Assembly: GCA_947500525.1 (NCBI GenBank)
Contig: CANMSH010000001.1
Location: 310,001 to 374,000 of the forward strand
Direction: 5' to 3'
DNA from: an uncultured Flavobacteriaceae bacterium
GTDB lineage: Bacteria > Bacteroidota > Bacteroidia > Flavobacteriales > Flavobacteriaceae
Length of the DNA stretch: 64,000 bases
Part shown: positions 1 to 8,773 of the stretch, one piece after another
Layout of the letters: each line of letters begins with the position of its first letter
How positions within the stretch are numbered: the first letter of the stretch is position 1
Translations under genes and position numbers: made by a program
The notes under the pieces: model-generated
What the model saw: only the letters and a program-made list of their open reading frames with translations
Databases searched by the model: none
What the model was told of the DNA's origin: nothing

Positions 1-1293
1 TTATCAAACCAAGATTTCATTGAAGTAGAAACACCTTATTTAATTAAATCTACTCCAGAAGGTGCACGCGACTTTGTAGTTCCTAGTCGTATGAATGAAG
101 GGCAATTTTATGCCTTACCGCAATCACCTCAAACCTTTAAACAACTATTAATGGTTGGTGGAATGGATAAATATTTTCAAATAGTAAAGTGTTTTCGTGA
201 TGAAGATTTACGCGCCGATAGACAGCCAGAATTTACGCAAATTGACTGCGAAATGGCCTTTGTTGAACAAGAAGATATTTTAAAAACTTTTGAAGGTTTA
301 ACACGGTATTTATTACAGAAAATAAATAATGTTGAAGTTGCAGAATTTCCAAGAATGACCTATGATGAGGCTATGCAAACCTATGGTAATGATAAACCAG
401 ATATCCGTTTTGGGATGAAGTTTGGAGAATTAAATACTGTTGCTCGGCATAAAGAGTTCAACGTTTTTAACAAAGCCGAACTTGTCGTTGGTATTGCCGT
501 TCCCGGTGGAAATTCATATACCAGAAAGGAGATTGATAAATTGATTGATTGGGTCAAGCGTCCACAAGTAGGTGCTCTTGGAATGGTCTATTCAAGATGT
601 AATGATGACGGAAGTTATAAATCATCAGTAGATAAATTTTACGACCAAGAGGATCTTGCAAAATGGGCAGAAGTTACTGGTGCCAAACCTGGTGATTTAG
701 TCTGTGTGCTATCAGGTGACACCAACAAAGTGAGAGCCCAATTAAGCGCACTAAGAATGGAACTGGCCGAGCGTTTAGGTTTACGCAAACCTAATGAATT
801 TGCACCATTATGGGTAGTTGATTTTCCATTGTTAGAATGGGACGAAGATACTGCTCGTTTTCATGCAATGCACCACCCCTTTACTTCTCCAAAACCCGAA
901 GACATGCCTTTGTTAGATACTGATCCAGCTAAGGTACGAGCAAACGCGTATGATCTAGTACTAAATGGCAATGAAATTGGAGGTGGTTCGATTAGAATTC
1001 ATGATAAGACAACGCAAGCATTAATGTTCGATCATTTAGGATTTACACCTGAAGAAGCAAAAGCCCAATTCGGCTTCTTGATGAATGCCTTCGAATATGG
1101 TGCTCCTCCTCACGGAGGTATTGCTTTTGGTCTAGACAGATTGGTTGCTATTTTAGGAGGACAAGAAACGATAAGAGATTTTATCGCGTTTCCTAAAAAC
1201 AACGCAGGTCGCGATGTTATGATCGATGCACCGGCTCCTATTGATTATGACCAGTTGACAGAGTTAAATTTGAAACTCAATCTAAAATCTTAG
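1..1293 (+). CDS. aspS: Aspartyl-tRNA synthetase, 5'-truncated
   Basis: Charges tRNA-Asp with aspartate in the cytoplasm. The reading frame is open from base 1 ([12 protein letters not shown]...), so the start and the N-terminal anticodon-binding OB fold lie upstream; what remains is the class II catalytic core. Visible are the motif 2 region [18 protein letters not shown], the bacterial GAD insertion in the middle, and motif 3 [14 protein letters not shown] near the C-terminus. About 430 residues of the usual ~585 are present. The FRDED and GLDR signatures make the family assignment secure. The ATG at 91 is internal and is not the true start. Confidence 0.97.
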   Translation, partial: LSNQDFIEVETPYLIKSTPEGARDFVVPSRMNEGQFYALPQSPQTFKQLLMVGGMDKYFQIVKCFRDEDLRADRQPEFTQIDCEMAFVEQEDILKTFEGLTRYLLQKINNVEVAEFPRMTYDEAMQTYGNDKPDIRFGMKFGELNTVARHKEFNVFNKAELVVGIAVPGGNSYTRKEIDKLIDWVKRPQVGALGMVYSRCNDDGSYKSSVDKFYDQEDLAKWAEVTGAKPGDLVCVLSGDTNKVRAQLSALRMELAERLGLRKPNEFAPLWVVDFPLLEWDEDTARFHAMHHPFTSPKPEDMPLLDTDPAKVRANAYDLVLNGNEIGGGSIRIHDKTTQALMFDHLGFTPEEAKAQFGFLMNAFEYGAPPHGGIAFGLDRLVAILGGQETIRDFIAFPKNNAGRDVMIDAPAPIDYDQLTELNLKLNLKS

Positions 1294-1337
1294 AGCAACG
1301 ATACGCTTTCAGCAAAATTTTTAGTAATTTTCAGTTC

Positions 1338-2051
1338 ATGAAAGCAACCATCTTGTTGGTGAGCATATTTTTATGTTCAACTGTATCGCTGGGTCAAACC
1401 CTGACGGGTAGTGAATTATTAGAAAAGTCTATCTCTCATCATGATCCTAAAAATCAGTGGGGTAGTTTCAATGATAGTTTATTCATTACCATGAAAACAC
1501 CAACTTCCAGCGACAGAAACAGCATCATTCACATTAATTTGGCCAACGAATATTTTTATTTAAAGGCAATAACAGATACTATTTCCACAGAATATACGCT
1601 CAATAAAACGGCGTGTTCTATGGCTCTTAACGGAACTCAAAACCTCTCTGAAAGCCTAAAGAAGACCCATAAAATGAGTTGTAAAAGAGCAACCATGTTG
1701 AAAGATTATTATACATATTTATATGGCTTGCCTATGAAGTTAAAAGATCCCGGAACCATTATTGACCCCAAGGTTCGGTTAAAAGAATTTAAAGGGAAAA
1801 AATATTTAGTGCTGAAAGCGAGTTATGAAAAAGATGTAGGAGAGGATACATGGTATTTTTATTTTAATCAACACAATTATGCTATGGAAGTGTATCAGTT
1901 CTTTCACGATGAAACAAAAAATGATGGGGAATACATTTTATTGAACGGAGAGGAAGATATAGGCAATATTAAAATGCCAAAAATTAGAACTTGGTATATG
2001 AATAAGGGTGATGTATATCTTGGAAAAGACATCTTAAAACGCTCATTTTAA
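1338..2051 (+). CDS. Exported DUF6503 family protein
   Basis: A 237-aa protein with a Sec signal peptide (MKATILLVSIFLCSTVSLGQ, cleavage after about residue 19). The body resembles DUF6503, a Bacteroidota family of unknown function with an outer-membrane-lipoprotein-sorting-like fold; the segments MLKDYYTYLYGLPMKLKDPG and DTWYFYFNQHNYAMEVYQFF are the recognisable parts. It is expected in the periplasm or outer envelope. The gene lies 44 bases after aspS and 6 bases before the ClC gene, so it may be co-transcribed with either. No catalytic motif is visible and the function is unknown. The family call is from memory of conserved segments. Confidence 0.8.
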   Translation: MKATILLVSIFLCSTVSLGQTLTGSELLEKSISHHDPKNQWGSFNDSLFITMKTPTSSDRNSIIHINLANEYFYLKAITDTISTEYTLNKTACSMALNGTQNLSESLKKTHKMSCKRATMLKDYYTYLYGLPMKLKDPGTIIDPKVRLKEFKGKKYLVLKASYEKDVGEDTWYFYFNQHNYAMEVYQFFHDETKNDGEYILLNGEEDIGNIKMPKIRTWYMNKGDVYLGKDILKRSF

Positions 2052-2057
2052 AATTAA

Positions 2058-3845
2058 ATGCCAATTAAATTAAAAAAGATACTAGCCAAAATTGTTGTTT
2101 GGAGATATAGAAATATCCCTGAACGACAGTTTATTTATATACTGAGTGTTTTGGTTGGATTTCTTGCTGGTTTAGGTACCGTATTGCTTAAAAACTTCAC
2201 CCACGTAATACAATTATTACTAGATGTAAAGTTTCTAAAAAATTACCAAGCTTCTCTGTATTTTATCTTTCCTATTGTAGGACTAGTATTGGTTTTTCTG
2301 ATTAAAAAGTTTTGGTTAAAAAATCCCATTGGCCATGGTATTTCGACCACTTTGCATTCTATTTCTAAACAAAGTGGAATTATTGAGCGGTATAAGTTAT
2401 TTGCCTCATTAATTACAGCGCCAATTACGGCAGGTTTTGGTGGTTCTGTAGGTCTTCAAGGACCTGCAGTTAGCACAGGAGCCGCTTTAGGTTCTAATGT
2501 GGCACAACTCTTTAGAATGAACACCAAAACAAGAATGTTACTCATTGGGTGCGCAACCGCTGGTGCGATGGCATCGATGTTTAAAGCTCCTATTGCTGCC
2601 ATTGTATTTGCCCTGGAGATTTTTAGTTTAGATATTGCTTTCGCATCACTGATACCTTTACTATTAGCATCCGTCGCCGCCGTAGTGACATCCTATTTTT
2701 TTACCGGAACCGACGTGTTATTTCGCTTTGAACTCCTTGATAAATTCGAAATTCGAGATATTCTCTTCTATGTAATTTTAGGATTTGGCACAGGTATTGC
2801 CTCGGTTTATTTCTCTAAAATGTACTTTACCATAACTAATTTTTTTAAGCGATTTAAAAATGCTGCTGAACGCTTATTAATTGGTGGATTGGCTATAGGT
2901 GCGATGCTTTATTTTATTCCCCCATTATTTGGTGAAGGTTATGGTTTGATTAATAATTTGCTCGATGGAAATCATATCGCAGCAATCGGTAAAACTCCAT
3001 TCAACGTTGATCTCAATAATGTATGGATTGTTGTAGCTTTACTAGTTGGTATTACTATTTTTAAAGCCGTCGCTATGACCACAACGTTTGCTGCTGGCGG
3101 AGTTGGTGGAATTTTTATTCCTACACTTGTTATGGGAAGTGCCTTAGGAAATGCTTTTGCCAAAATCATTAATAATATGGGGTTCGGATTTCAAGTTTCT
3201 GAATCGAACTTTACCCTTATCGGAATGACCGGACTCATGGCTGGGGTTTTGCATGCCCCATTAACCGCAATTTTTTTAATTGCAGAAATCACCGGAGGCT
3301 ATGATTTATTCGTTCCATTAATGCTAGTATCCGCTATTTCTTTTGCGCTTACTAGATATTTTGTCTCACATTCTATATACACCGCCGAATTGGCTGAACG
3401 TGGGGAGTTAATTACTCATAACAAAGACAAAAACGCATTGTTAATGATGGATTTAGACAACATTATAGAAACCAATTTCATCAGCATTCTTCCCGAAATG
3501 AAATTAGGCGTAATTCTAAAAAATGCTGTGGCAAAATCAGATCGCAACATTTTTCCTGTAGTGAATAAACGCAATCAGTTCTTAGGGATTCTATTATTAG
3601 ATGACATTCGAAAAATTATGTTTGATCAAAAATTTTACAACGTGATTTCTGTTAACGATCTCATGGAAAACGCGCCTGCGATTATTTTTTACAATGAAGA
3701 TAGTATGGAAACTATTATGAGAAAATTTGAGACCAGTAATGCCTGGAATCTTCCAGTCATAAAAGATGGTACTTATTTTGGATTCATCTCAAAGTCAAAA
3801 ATGCTAACGGTGTATCGAAAAAAATTAATTGAAGCAACGCATTAA
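2058..3845 (+). CDS. ClC-family chloride channel with CBS domains
   Basis: Inner-membrane ClC protein, 595 aa: about ten to twelve hydrophobic helices in residues 20-440, then a cytoplasmic pair of CBS domains (about 465-590) that probably bind nucleotide. The filter motif GGIFIP is intact (around residue 350) and the helix-R tyrosine is present in SIYTAEL. The GREGP equivalent reads GLQGP, placing Gln134 where the gating glutamate (E148 of E. coli CLC-ec1) sits. The internal proton-glutamate position (E203) is Ile188, and the GSGIP motif reads GHGIS (92-96). Losing both glutamates argues for passive anion conduction rather than 2Cl-/H+ exchange; that is inference. Confidence 0.93.
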   Translation: MPIKLKKILAKIVVWRYRNIPERQFIYILSVLVGFLAGLGTVLLKNFTHVIQLLLDVKFLKNYQASLYFIFPIVGLVLVFLIKKFWLKNPIGHGISTTLHSISKQSGIIERYKLFASLITAPITAGFGGSVGLQGPAVSTGAALGSNVAQLFRMNTKTRMLLIGCATAGAMASMFKAPIAAIVFALEIFSLDIAFASLIPLLLASVAAVVTSYFFTGTDVLFRFELLDKFEIRDILFYVILGFGTGIASVYFSKMYFTITNFFKRFKNAAERLLIGGLAIGAMLYFIPPLFGEGYGLINNLLDGNHIAAIGKTPFNVDLNNVWIVVALLVGITIFKAVAMTTTFAAGGVGGIFIPTLVMGSALGNAFAKIINNMGFGFQVSESNFTLIGMTGLMAGVLHAPLTAIFLIAEITGGYDLFVPLMLVSAISFALTRYFVSHSIYTAELAERGELITHNKDKNALLMMDLDNIIETNFISILPEMKLGVILKNAVAKSDRNIFPVVNKRNQFLGILLLDDIRKIMFDQKFYNVISVNDLMENAPAIIFYNEDSMETIMRKFETSNAWNLPVIKDGTYFGFISKSKMLTVYRKKLIEATH

Positions 3846-3875
3846 TTTAGCTCTCATTTTTCAGATAACACTAAT

Positions 3876-4757
3876 TTATTCTTGTAAAAATTCTACTGCC
3901 ATATCCGGAAAATCGGTAAATACACCGTCTAAATTCAAGGTGTTAAAGCCATAATCCAAAAGGGCACCAAATGATCCGAACTCTCCTAAATCATCGGCTC
4001 TAAAAGTATAGGCATGAACCTCTAAATTTAAATTATGAGCTTCCTTTACAAACTCTTTGGATATTTGTTTATACCAGGGCCCCACACCATCGGCATAAGT
4101 GCTAAATAATTTTAGCTTTTGCGCTTCTTCTTTAAACTCTATCAATTGTACTAAAAATAGTTTTGAGTGAAGTTCCTTCCTAATTCGTTGCAACTCATTT
4201 GCATCAAAACACTGTAATATGCACATATCATTTTTGTCTAAGTATCCATAATCTGATAGTACTTTCAACACAATTTTAGAAATATCTTTTCCTTCATTCA
4301 AATGAAATGCAGGTTCCTTTATCTCAGGGTAAATTCCGATAGTATTTCCTGTACTTTTATTAAGGCCCTGTATCATTTCAATTTCCTCTTGAAACGAATG
4401 CAATTTGAAGCTTCCTTTTCCTTTAGGAAAACGTTTAGGGTAAATTTGCAAATTCGTTTCAGGATTAAAACGCTCAGTTACATTCAATTTCAATAGTTCT
4501 TTATAGGTAAAATCTATTACATAAAAATGTCCATCTGCTCGTTTCCTATCTGCAAACTTAGAGGCGACATCGGTTACCGCTTCTAAGTGAATATCATGTA
4601 TGACTATTGGAACATCATCTTTTGATAATACCAAATCTTGTTCTAAAAAATCAGGCTGCATAGCATAAGCCATGGCTTTAGATGCTAATGTATGTTCTGG
4701 CAAATAACCTGACGCACCTCGATGGGCAATTACAACTTTAGATAGTTTAGATTCCAC
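3876..4757 (-). CDS. glpQ: Glycerophosphodiester phosphodiesterase
   Basis: Hydrolyses glycerophosphodiesters to glycerol-3-phosphate and an alcohol. GDPD (TIM-barrel) hallmarks are present: AHRGASGYLPEHT at the N-terminus, a metal-site region EQDLVLSKDDVPIVIHD, and the catalytic HD. The only in-frame start is GTG at 4757, giving 293 aa without a signal peptide. The same frame is open further upstream and reads ICCFYGCNSNTKFKKVESK, a lipobox; an ATG-led signal sequence lies one frame away (see 4758-4833). The enzyme is therefore probably, or was ancestrally, a lipoprotein acting in the periplasm or outer membrane on scavenged phosphodiesters. As written, the product would be cytoplasmic. Confidence 0.92.
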   Translation of the reverse strand: MESKLSKVVIAHRGASGYLPEHTLASKAMAYAMQPDFLEQDLVLSKDDVPIVIHDIHLEAVTDVASKFADRKRADGHFYVIDFTYKELLKLNVTERFNPETNLQIYPKRFPKGKGSFKLHSFQEEIEMIQGLNKSTGNTIGIYPEIKEPAFHLNEGKDISKIVLKVLSDYGYLDKNDMCILQCFDANELQRIRKELHSKLFLVQLIEFKEEAQKLKLFSTYADGVGPWYKQISKEFVKEAHNLNLEVHAYTFRADDLGEFGSFGALLDYGFNTLNLDGVFTDFPDMAVEFLQE

Positions 4758-4833
4758 TTTTTTAAATTTAGTATTCGAATTACATCCGTAAAAACAGCAA
4801 ATGAAAAAAGATACATAAGAGTATTCTGTTCAT
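4758..4833 (-). other. Out-of-frame lipoprotein signal of glpQ
   Basis: On the minus strand an ATG at 4833 begins MNRILLCIFF and runs into a T6 tract (A6 at 4804-4809 on the plus strand), after which its frame leads to LLFLRM and a stop. In the glpQ frame the same DNA reads ICCFYGC followed by NSNTKFKKVESK. One T fewer would join them as MNRILLCIFFICCFYGC, a textbook lipoprotein signal. This is seen directly in the sequence. Whether it is a sequencing error, a fixed mutation, slippage or phase variation cannot be told. Confidence 0.75.
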
Positions 4834-4890
4834 GTTTCTAAAGATAGAAATTTTGTATTTTAGCAACACCATCAAATTGTTATTTCTTAT

Positions 4891-5136
4891 ATGAAAACAC
4901 TCTTAAAAGTTCTTTTTGCCATTTTCATTTTAGGGATTTTCTATGGAATTTATTTAAATATTCAAGGTGACAATTTTTACCATCAAGTTTTTGGTGTCAG
5001 TATTCTTTTCTTCTCTTTTATTGTGATGCCTCTTTTTATCTATTATCGATATCAACTTGGGAAATACAAAAAGTATGTACTTGATCCGAAAAGTAAAAAT
5101 CCTTTTAAAATTGATGAGAAAAAGCTGGAAGACTAA
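4891..5136 (+). CDS. Small two-helix membrane protein
   Basis: An 81-aa protein of unknown function. Two hydrophobic segments (about residues 4-24 and 34-52) are joined by a short loop, and the charged C-terminal tail (KYKKYVLDPKSKNPFKIDEKKLED) is probably cytoplasmic. It is a typical flavobacterial small inner-membrane protein. The stop is immediately adjacent to the stop of convergent tadA with no bases between, so the two transcripts must overlap. No family is recognised. Confidence 0.7.
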   Translation: MKTLLKVLFAIFILGIFYGIYLNIQGDNFYHQVFGVSILFFSFIVMPLFIYYRYQLGKYKKYVLDPKSKNPFKIDEKKLED

Positions 5137-5586
5137 TCAATTCAAGTTTCGTTTTTGAATAAAGAAACGCTTTATCAATTCACCACATTCATCTTCTAAA
5201 ACACCCCCGATTACCTTCGTTTTTGGATGTAGTTGAGTATTATAATGTTGAAATCCACGTTGTGTATCGTGGGCTCCAAAAACAATTTTCCCAATTTGTG
5301 TCCAATAACTCGCACCAGCACACATTTGACATGGTTCTAATGTCACATAGAGCGTGCAGTTCTTCAAATACTTCCCTCCTAAATAATCAGAGGCCGCCGT
5401 AAACGCTTGCATTTCAGCATGAGCCGTTACATCATTCAACAACTCAGTTAAGTTGTGGGCTCTGGCAATAATTTGATCATTTATCACAATAACAGCTCCT
5501 ATTGGTACCTCATTTTTTTCAAACGCCATTTCAGCTTCTTGCAAAGCACGTTTCATAAAATAGATGTCATCGAATGGGTTTTGCAT
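5137..5586 (-). CDS. tadA: tRNA-specific adenosine deaminase
   Basis: Zinc-dependent deaminase of the cytidine-deaminase fold that converts A34 to inosine in tRNA-Arg(ACG). The 149-aa length is normal. The catalytic HAE is at residues 56-58 (AHAEMQAF) and the zinc ligands PCQMC at 85-89 (TLEPCQMCAGA). The N-terminal MKRALQEAEMAFEKNEVPIGAVIV is typical of TadA. It is transcribed away from dxs and converges on the small membrane protein. A free nucleoside deaminase such as guanine deaminase is the main alternative, but length and motifs favour TadA. Confidence 0.9.
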   Translation of the reverse strand: MQNPFDDIYFMKRALQEAEMAFEKNEVPIGAVIVINDQIIARAHNLTELLNDVTAHAEMQAFTAASDYLGGKYLKNCTLYVTLEPCQMCAGASYWTQIGKIVFGAHDTQRGFQHYNTQLHPKTKVIGGVLEDECGELIKRFFIQKRNLN

Positions 5587-5646
5587 GGATCAAATTTTCC
5601 GTAAAAATACATCTTTATTTATTTTATTCATATCAGATGCAACTCG

Positions 5647-5654
5647 TACATTTG
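5647..5654 (+). promoter_or_regulatory. -7 promoter element of dxs (TACATTTG)
   Basis: TACATTTG matches the Bacteroidota -7 consensus TAnnTTTG exactly and ends four bases before the dxs ATG at 5659. Transcription would then start at or next to the start codon, giving a leaderless or near-leaderless mRNA. No clear -33 TTG element is seen at the expected distance. Confidence 0.5.
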
Positions 5655-5658
5655 CAAC

Positions 5659-7434
5659 ATGTCTGTTCGTATATTTGATCGCATTAATAATCCAAAAGAT
5701 TTGCGCAAGCTCTCTAAGGATGACTTGCCCTTATTGGCGCAAGATTTGCGCGATTTCATCATTAATATTGTAGCCACTAAAGAAGGCCATTTGGGAGCCA
5801 GTTTAGGCGTTGTTGAATTGACCATTGCACTACATTATGTATTCGACACACCCAACGATTTATTAGTCTGGGATGTTGGTCATCAAGCATATGGGCACAA
5901 AATTTTAACCGAAAGAAAAGCTGTTTTTAATACCAATCGACAATTTGGTGGTATTGCCGGATTTCCAAACAGAAGTGAAAGTGAATATGATGCTTTTGGA
6001 GTTGGCCATTCTTCTACTTCTATTTCTGCTGCTCTTGGCATGGCCATTGCCTCTAATATTAAAGGCGACAAGGAGAAACAACATATTGCTGTTATAGGTG
6101 ATGCCTCTATTGCCAGCGGTATGGCCTTTGAGGGCTTGAATCATGCAGGAGTTACTGATGCCAATTTACTCATTATCTTAAATGATAATGCGATGGGAAT
6201 CGATCCAAGTGTTGGTGCGTTAAAAAATTATCTAACCGAGATAAAAAAAAATAAACGTAGTCGAAAACATAATATTATTGAGGCCTTAAACTTCGATTAT
6301 TCAGGCCCTATTGATGGGCATGACTTACATGCTTTAATCGCTGAATTACAACGATTAAAAACAGTGAAAGGACCTAAGTTTTTACATGTTATAACAACAA
6401 AGGGAAAAGGTTTAAAGCAAGCAGAAGAGAATCAAGTGACGTACCATGCTCCTGGTAAATTTGATGCTTCAACTGGAGAGCTAGTCCCAAAAACAACCCA
6501 AAAACAACCTCCAAAATACCAAGATGTTTTTGGATTAACTTTGGTAGAATTAGCAAAGAAAAACGATGCTATTATTGGCATTACTCCGGCCATGCCAACT
6601 GGAAGTTCTTTAAAGTTCATGCTTGATGAAATTCCTGAAAGAGCTTTTGATGTTGGAATTGCAGAGCAGCATGCCGTGACTTTGGCCGCAGGGATGGCAA
6701 CTCAAGGATTAATTCCTTTTTGTAATATCTATTCAACTTTTTTACAAAGAGCATATGATCAAGTAATTCATGATGTGGCTCTCCAAAAATTACCTGTTGT
6801 TTTTTGTCTAGATCGTGCTGGCCTAGTAGGTCAAGATGGAGCAACGCACCATGGTGTTTTTGATATGGCTTATCTAAGGTGCATTCCTAACCTTATTATA
6901 TTTGCTCCTTTAAATGAGATAGAACTCAGAAATATCATGTATACAGCACAATTAGGTCTTGAAGGGCCTATAGCGATACGATACCCGCGGGGCAAAGGGG
7001 TTGTATTAGATTGGAAAGTACCCTTTACTAAAATAGAAATAGGAAAGGGACAAGTTGTAAAACATGGTTCTAAAATTGCCGTTATTAGTATAGGTGCCAT
7101 CGGAAATACTATTATAGATATTTGCGAAAAAATCGCCTTTAAAGATGAAATAGCACATTATGATATGCGTTTTGTAAAACCTTTAGACGAAGGTTTATTA
7201 CATCTCATATTTGAAAAATTTGATAGTATAATTACCATCGAAGATGGTACGATTTTTGGAGGGTTTGGAAGTGCCGTTTTAGAGTTTATGCAAAATTATA
7301 ATTATCAAAATAAGTATATAAAATGCCTTGGCATTCCAGATCATTTCATAGAACATGGTAGTAATGATGCCTTGTTAAACTCTATTGCCCTCGACCGAAA
7401 AAGCATTCAACAATTATTAGAATCGTTACGCTAA
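5659..7434 (+). CDS. dxs: 1-deoxy-D-xylulose-5-phosphate synthase
   Basis: Thiamine-diphosphate enzyme that condenses pyruvate and glyceraldehyde-3-phosphate in the first step of the MEP isoprenoid pathway. At 591 aa it is slightly shorter than the ~620 of E. coli. The N-terminal domain has VWDVGHQAYGHKIL and the TPP/Mg segment GDASIASGMAFEGLNHAG...NDN. The central transketolase domain has the catalytic glutamate region DVGIAEQHAVTLAAGMA and DRAGLVGQDGATHHG. The C-terminal domain has the EDGTIFGGFGSAVLE segment. The start is supported by the TAnnTTTG element just upstream. The following DUF3078 gene begins 8 bases after the stop. Confidence 0.96.
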   Translation: MSVRIFDRINNPKDLRKLSKDDLPLLAQDLRDFIINIVATKEGHLGASLGVVELTIALHYVFDTPNDLLVWDVGHQAYGHKILTERKAVFNTNRQFGGIAGFPNRSESEYDAFGVGHSSTSISAALGMAIASNIKGDKEKQHIAVIGDASIASGMAFEGLNHAGVTDANLLIILNDNAMGIDPSVGALKNYLTEIKKNKRSRKHNIIEALNFDYSGPIDGHDLHALIAELQRLKTVKGPKFLHVITTKGKGLKQAEENQVTYHAPGKFDASTGELVPKTTQKQPPKYQDVFGLTLVELAKKNDAIIGITPAMPTGSSLKFMLDEIPERAFDVGIAEQHAVTLAAGMATQGLIPFCNIYSTFLQRAYDQVIHDVALQKLPVVFCLDRAGLVGQDGATHHGVFDMAYLRCIPNLIIFAPLNEIELRNIMYTAQLGLEGPIAIRYPRGKGVVLDWKVPFTKIEIGKGQVVKHGSKIAVISIGAIGNTIIDICEKIAFKDEIAHYDMRFVKPLDEGLLHLIFEKFDSIITIEDGTIFGGFGSAVLEFMQNYNYQNKYIKCLGIPDHFIEHGSNDALLNSIALDRKSIQQLLESLR

Positions 7435-7442
7435 CTCTTAAC

Positions 7443-8747
7443 ATGAAAAATTATCGTTTACTCTTTGTAGTTCTATTTTTAACTTCTGTTTGTTCTTATG
7501 CACAAATCTCGGATACAAGCGCTATTAAAAAGAGATCAGACTCAATCAAAATACAAAAAGATGCGCTTCTAATCGTAAAAATGAATGATACACTTAATAT
7601 TCGACTAGTGGTCGATTCTCTTGGTGTTTATAAAACGTTAGACACCGTAAGACGATTAACCAAATTAGATTCTCTACAAATTCGTATGGACTCTTTATTA
7701 GCTCCTTTTTACAAAAAGCAAATCGATTCTCAAACAAAGCAAGTTCAATATACCCCGCGGTATAGAATGCGTGTAAATTCTATTACAAAAGATACCGTTT
7801 TTATACAAATTCCGAAAATAAAAAAATACATCAGTATCAAAAGTAACTTAGCTGTGGATACCTTAAAAATAATAGATCCTATTAAGTTATCCTCAATTGA
7901 TACAACAAAATTTGCTAAAGACCCAATATGGTGGAAAAATAGAAATAGCTTCGGATTCGACATTAGTGAAGCGGCTTTTGTAAACTGGAATGCTGGAGGT
8001 AACAACTCCATTTCTGGATTGGTAAAAGTCAATTTATATCGGTCATATAAAAAGCTATATGTTTTATGGGATAATGAAATTTTTGTTCGTTATGGGTTGA
8101 ATAGTCAACAAGATCAAGAATTGAGAAAAACTGATGATAAACTGCAAGTTAATTCTACTTTTGGTTATAGAAAAGATACCCTATCAAACTGGTACTATTC
8201 GGTAAAATTTAACTTTAACACCCAGTTTACCGATGGTTTTAGCTATCCTAATACTAAAGAACCAATATCTAGATTTTTCGCTCCTGCATATTTATTTATT
8301 GGTGCTGGTGCGTTTTATGATTTAAAGAAAAAAAGTTTTTCTACGTATGTTTCGCCATTTACCTTAAAATCGACACTTGTTTTAGATGAGACTCTGTCTA
8401 ATCAAGGTGTATTTGGTGTACCCATAGGGAAAAAATCAAGAAATGAATTTGGAGCGCTCGTACAAAATACATGGGATACTGAGGTATGGAAAAATATCAT
8501 AATGAAAACTAGGCTTAGTTTATATTCGGATTATCTCAATAATTTTGGAAATATTGATGTGAAATGGGATCTAAACTTTACCATGGTGATCAATAAATAT
8601 ATGAAAGCTAATATTGGTGCATATCTAATTTATGATGATGATATTAAGTTCAAAGAAGACATTAATGGCGATGGGGAGTTAGAAACACTCGGTGCGCGAC
8701 TTCAATTAAAACAGTTACTAGGAATTGGAGTTTTGTTTAACTTCTAA
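7443..8747 (+). CDS. DUF3078 outer-membrane protein
   Basis: A 434-aa exported protein with signal peptide MKNYRLLFVVLFLTSVCSYAQ. Residues 1-150 are rich in Lys, Asp and Ser with DSLxIR-like repeats and probably form a periplasmic or surface stretch. From about residue 160 the DUF3078 domain starts (WWKNRNSFGFDISEAAFVNWNAGG), followed by amphipathic strands alternating aromatic and polar residues up to the terminal Phe (LLGIGVLFNF), as in outer-membrane beta barrels. Function is unknown. The 8-base gap after dxs suggests co-transcription without an obvious functional tie. Confidence 0.85.
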   Translation: MKNYRLLFVVLFLTSVCSYAQISDTSAIKKRSDSIKIQKDALLIVKMNDTLNIRLVVDSLGVYKTLDTVRRLTKLDSLQIRMDSLLAPFYKKQIDSQTKQVQYTPRYRMRVNSITKDTVFIQIPKIKKYISIKSNLAVDTLKIIDPIKLSSIDTTKFAKDPIWWKNRNSFGFDISEAAFVNWNAGGNNSISGLVKVNLYRSYKKLYVLWDNEIFVRYGLNSQQDQELRKTDDKLQVNSTFGYRKDTLSNWYYSVKFNFNTQFTDGFSYPNTKEPISRFFAPAYLFIGAGAFYDLKKKSFSTYVSPFTLKSTLVLDETLSNQGVFGVPIGKKSRNEFGALVQNTWDTEVWKNIIMKTRLSLYSDYLNNFGNIDVKWDLNFTMVINKYMKANIGAYLIYDDDIKFKEDINGDGELETLGARLQLKQLLGIGVLFNF

Positions 8748-8773
8748 TTCCTAGTAATTGTAAACTAAATTAT

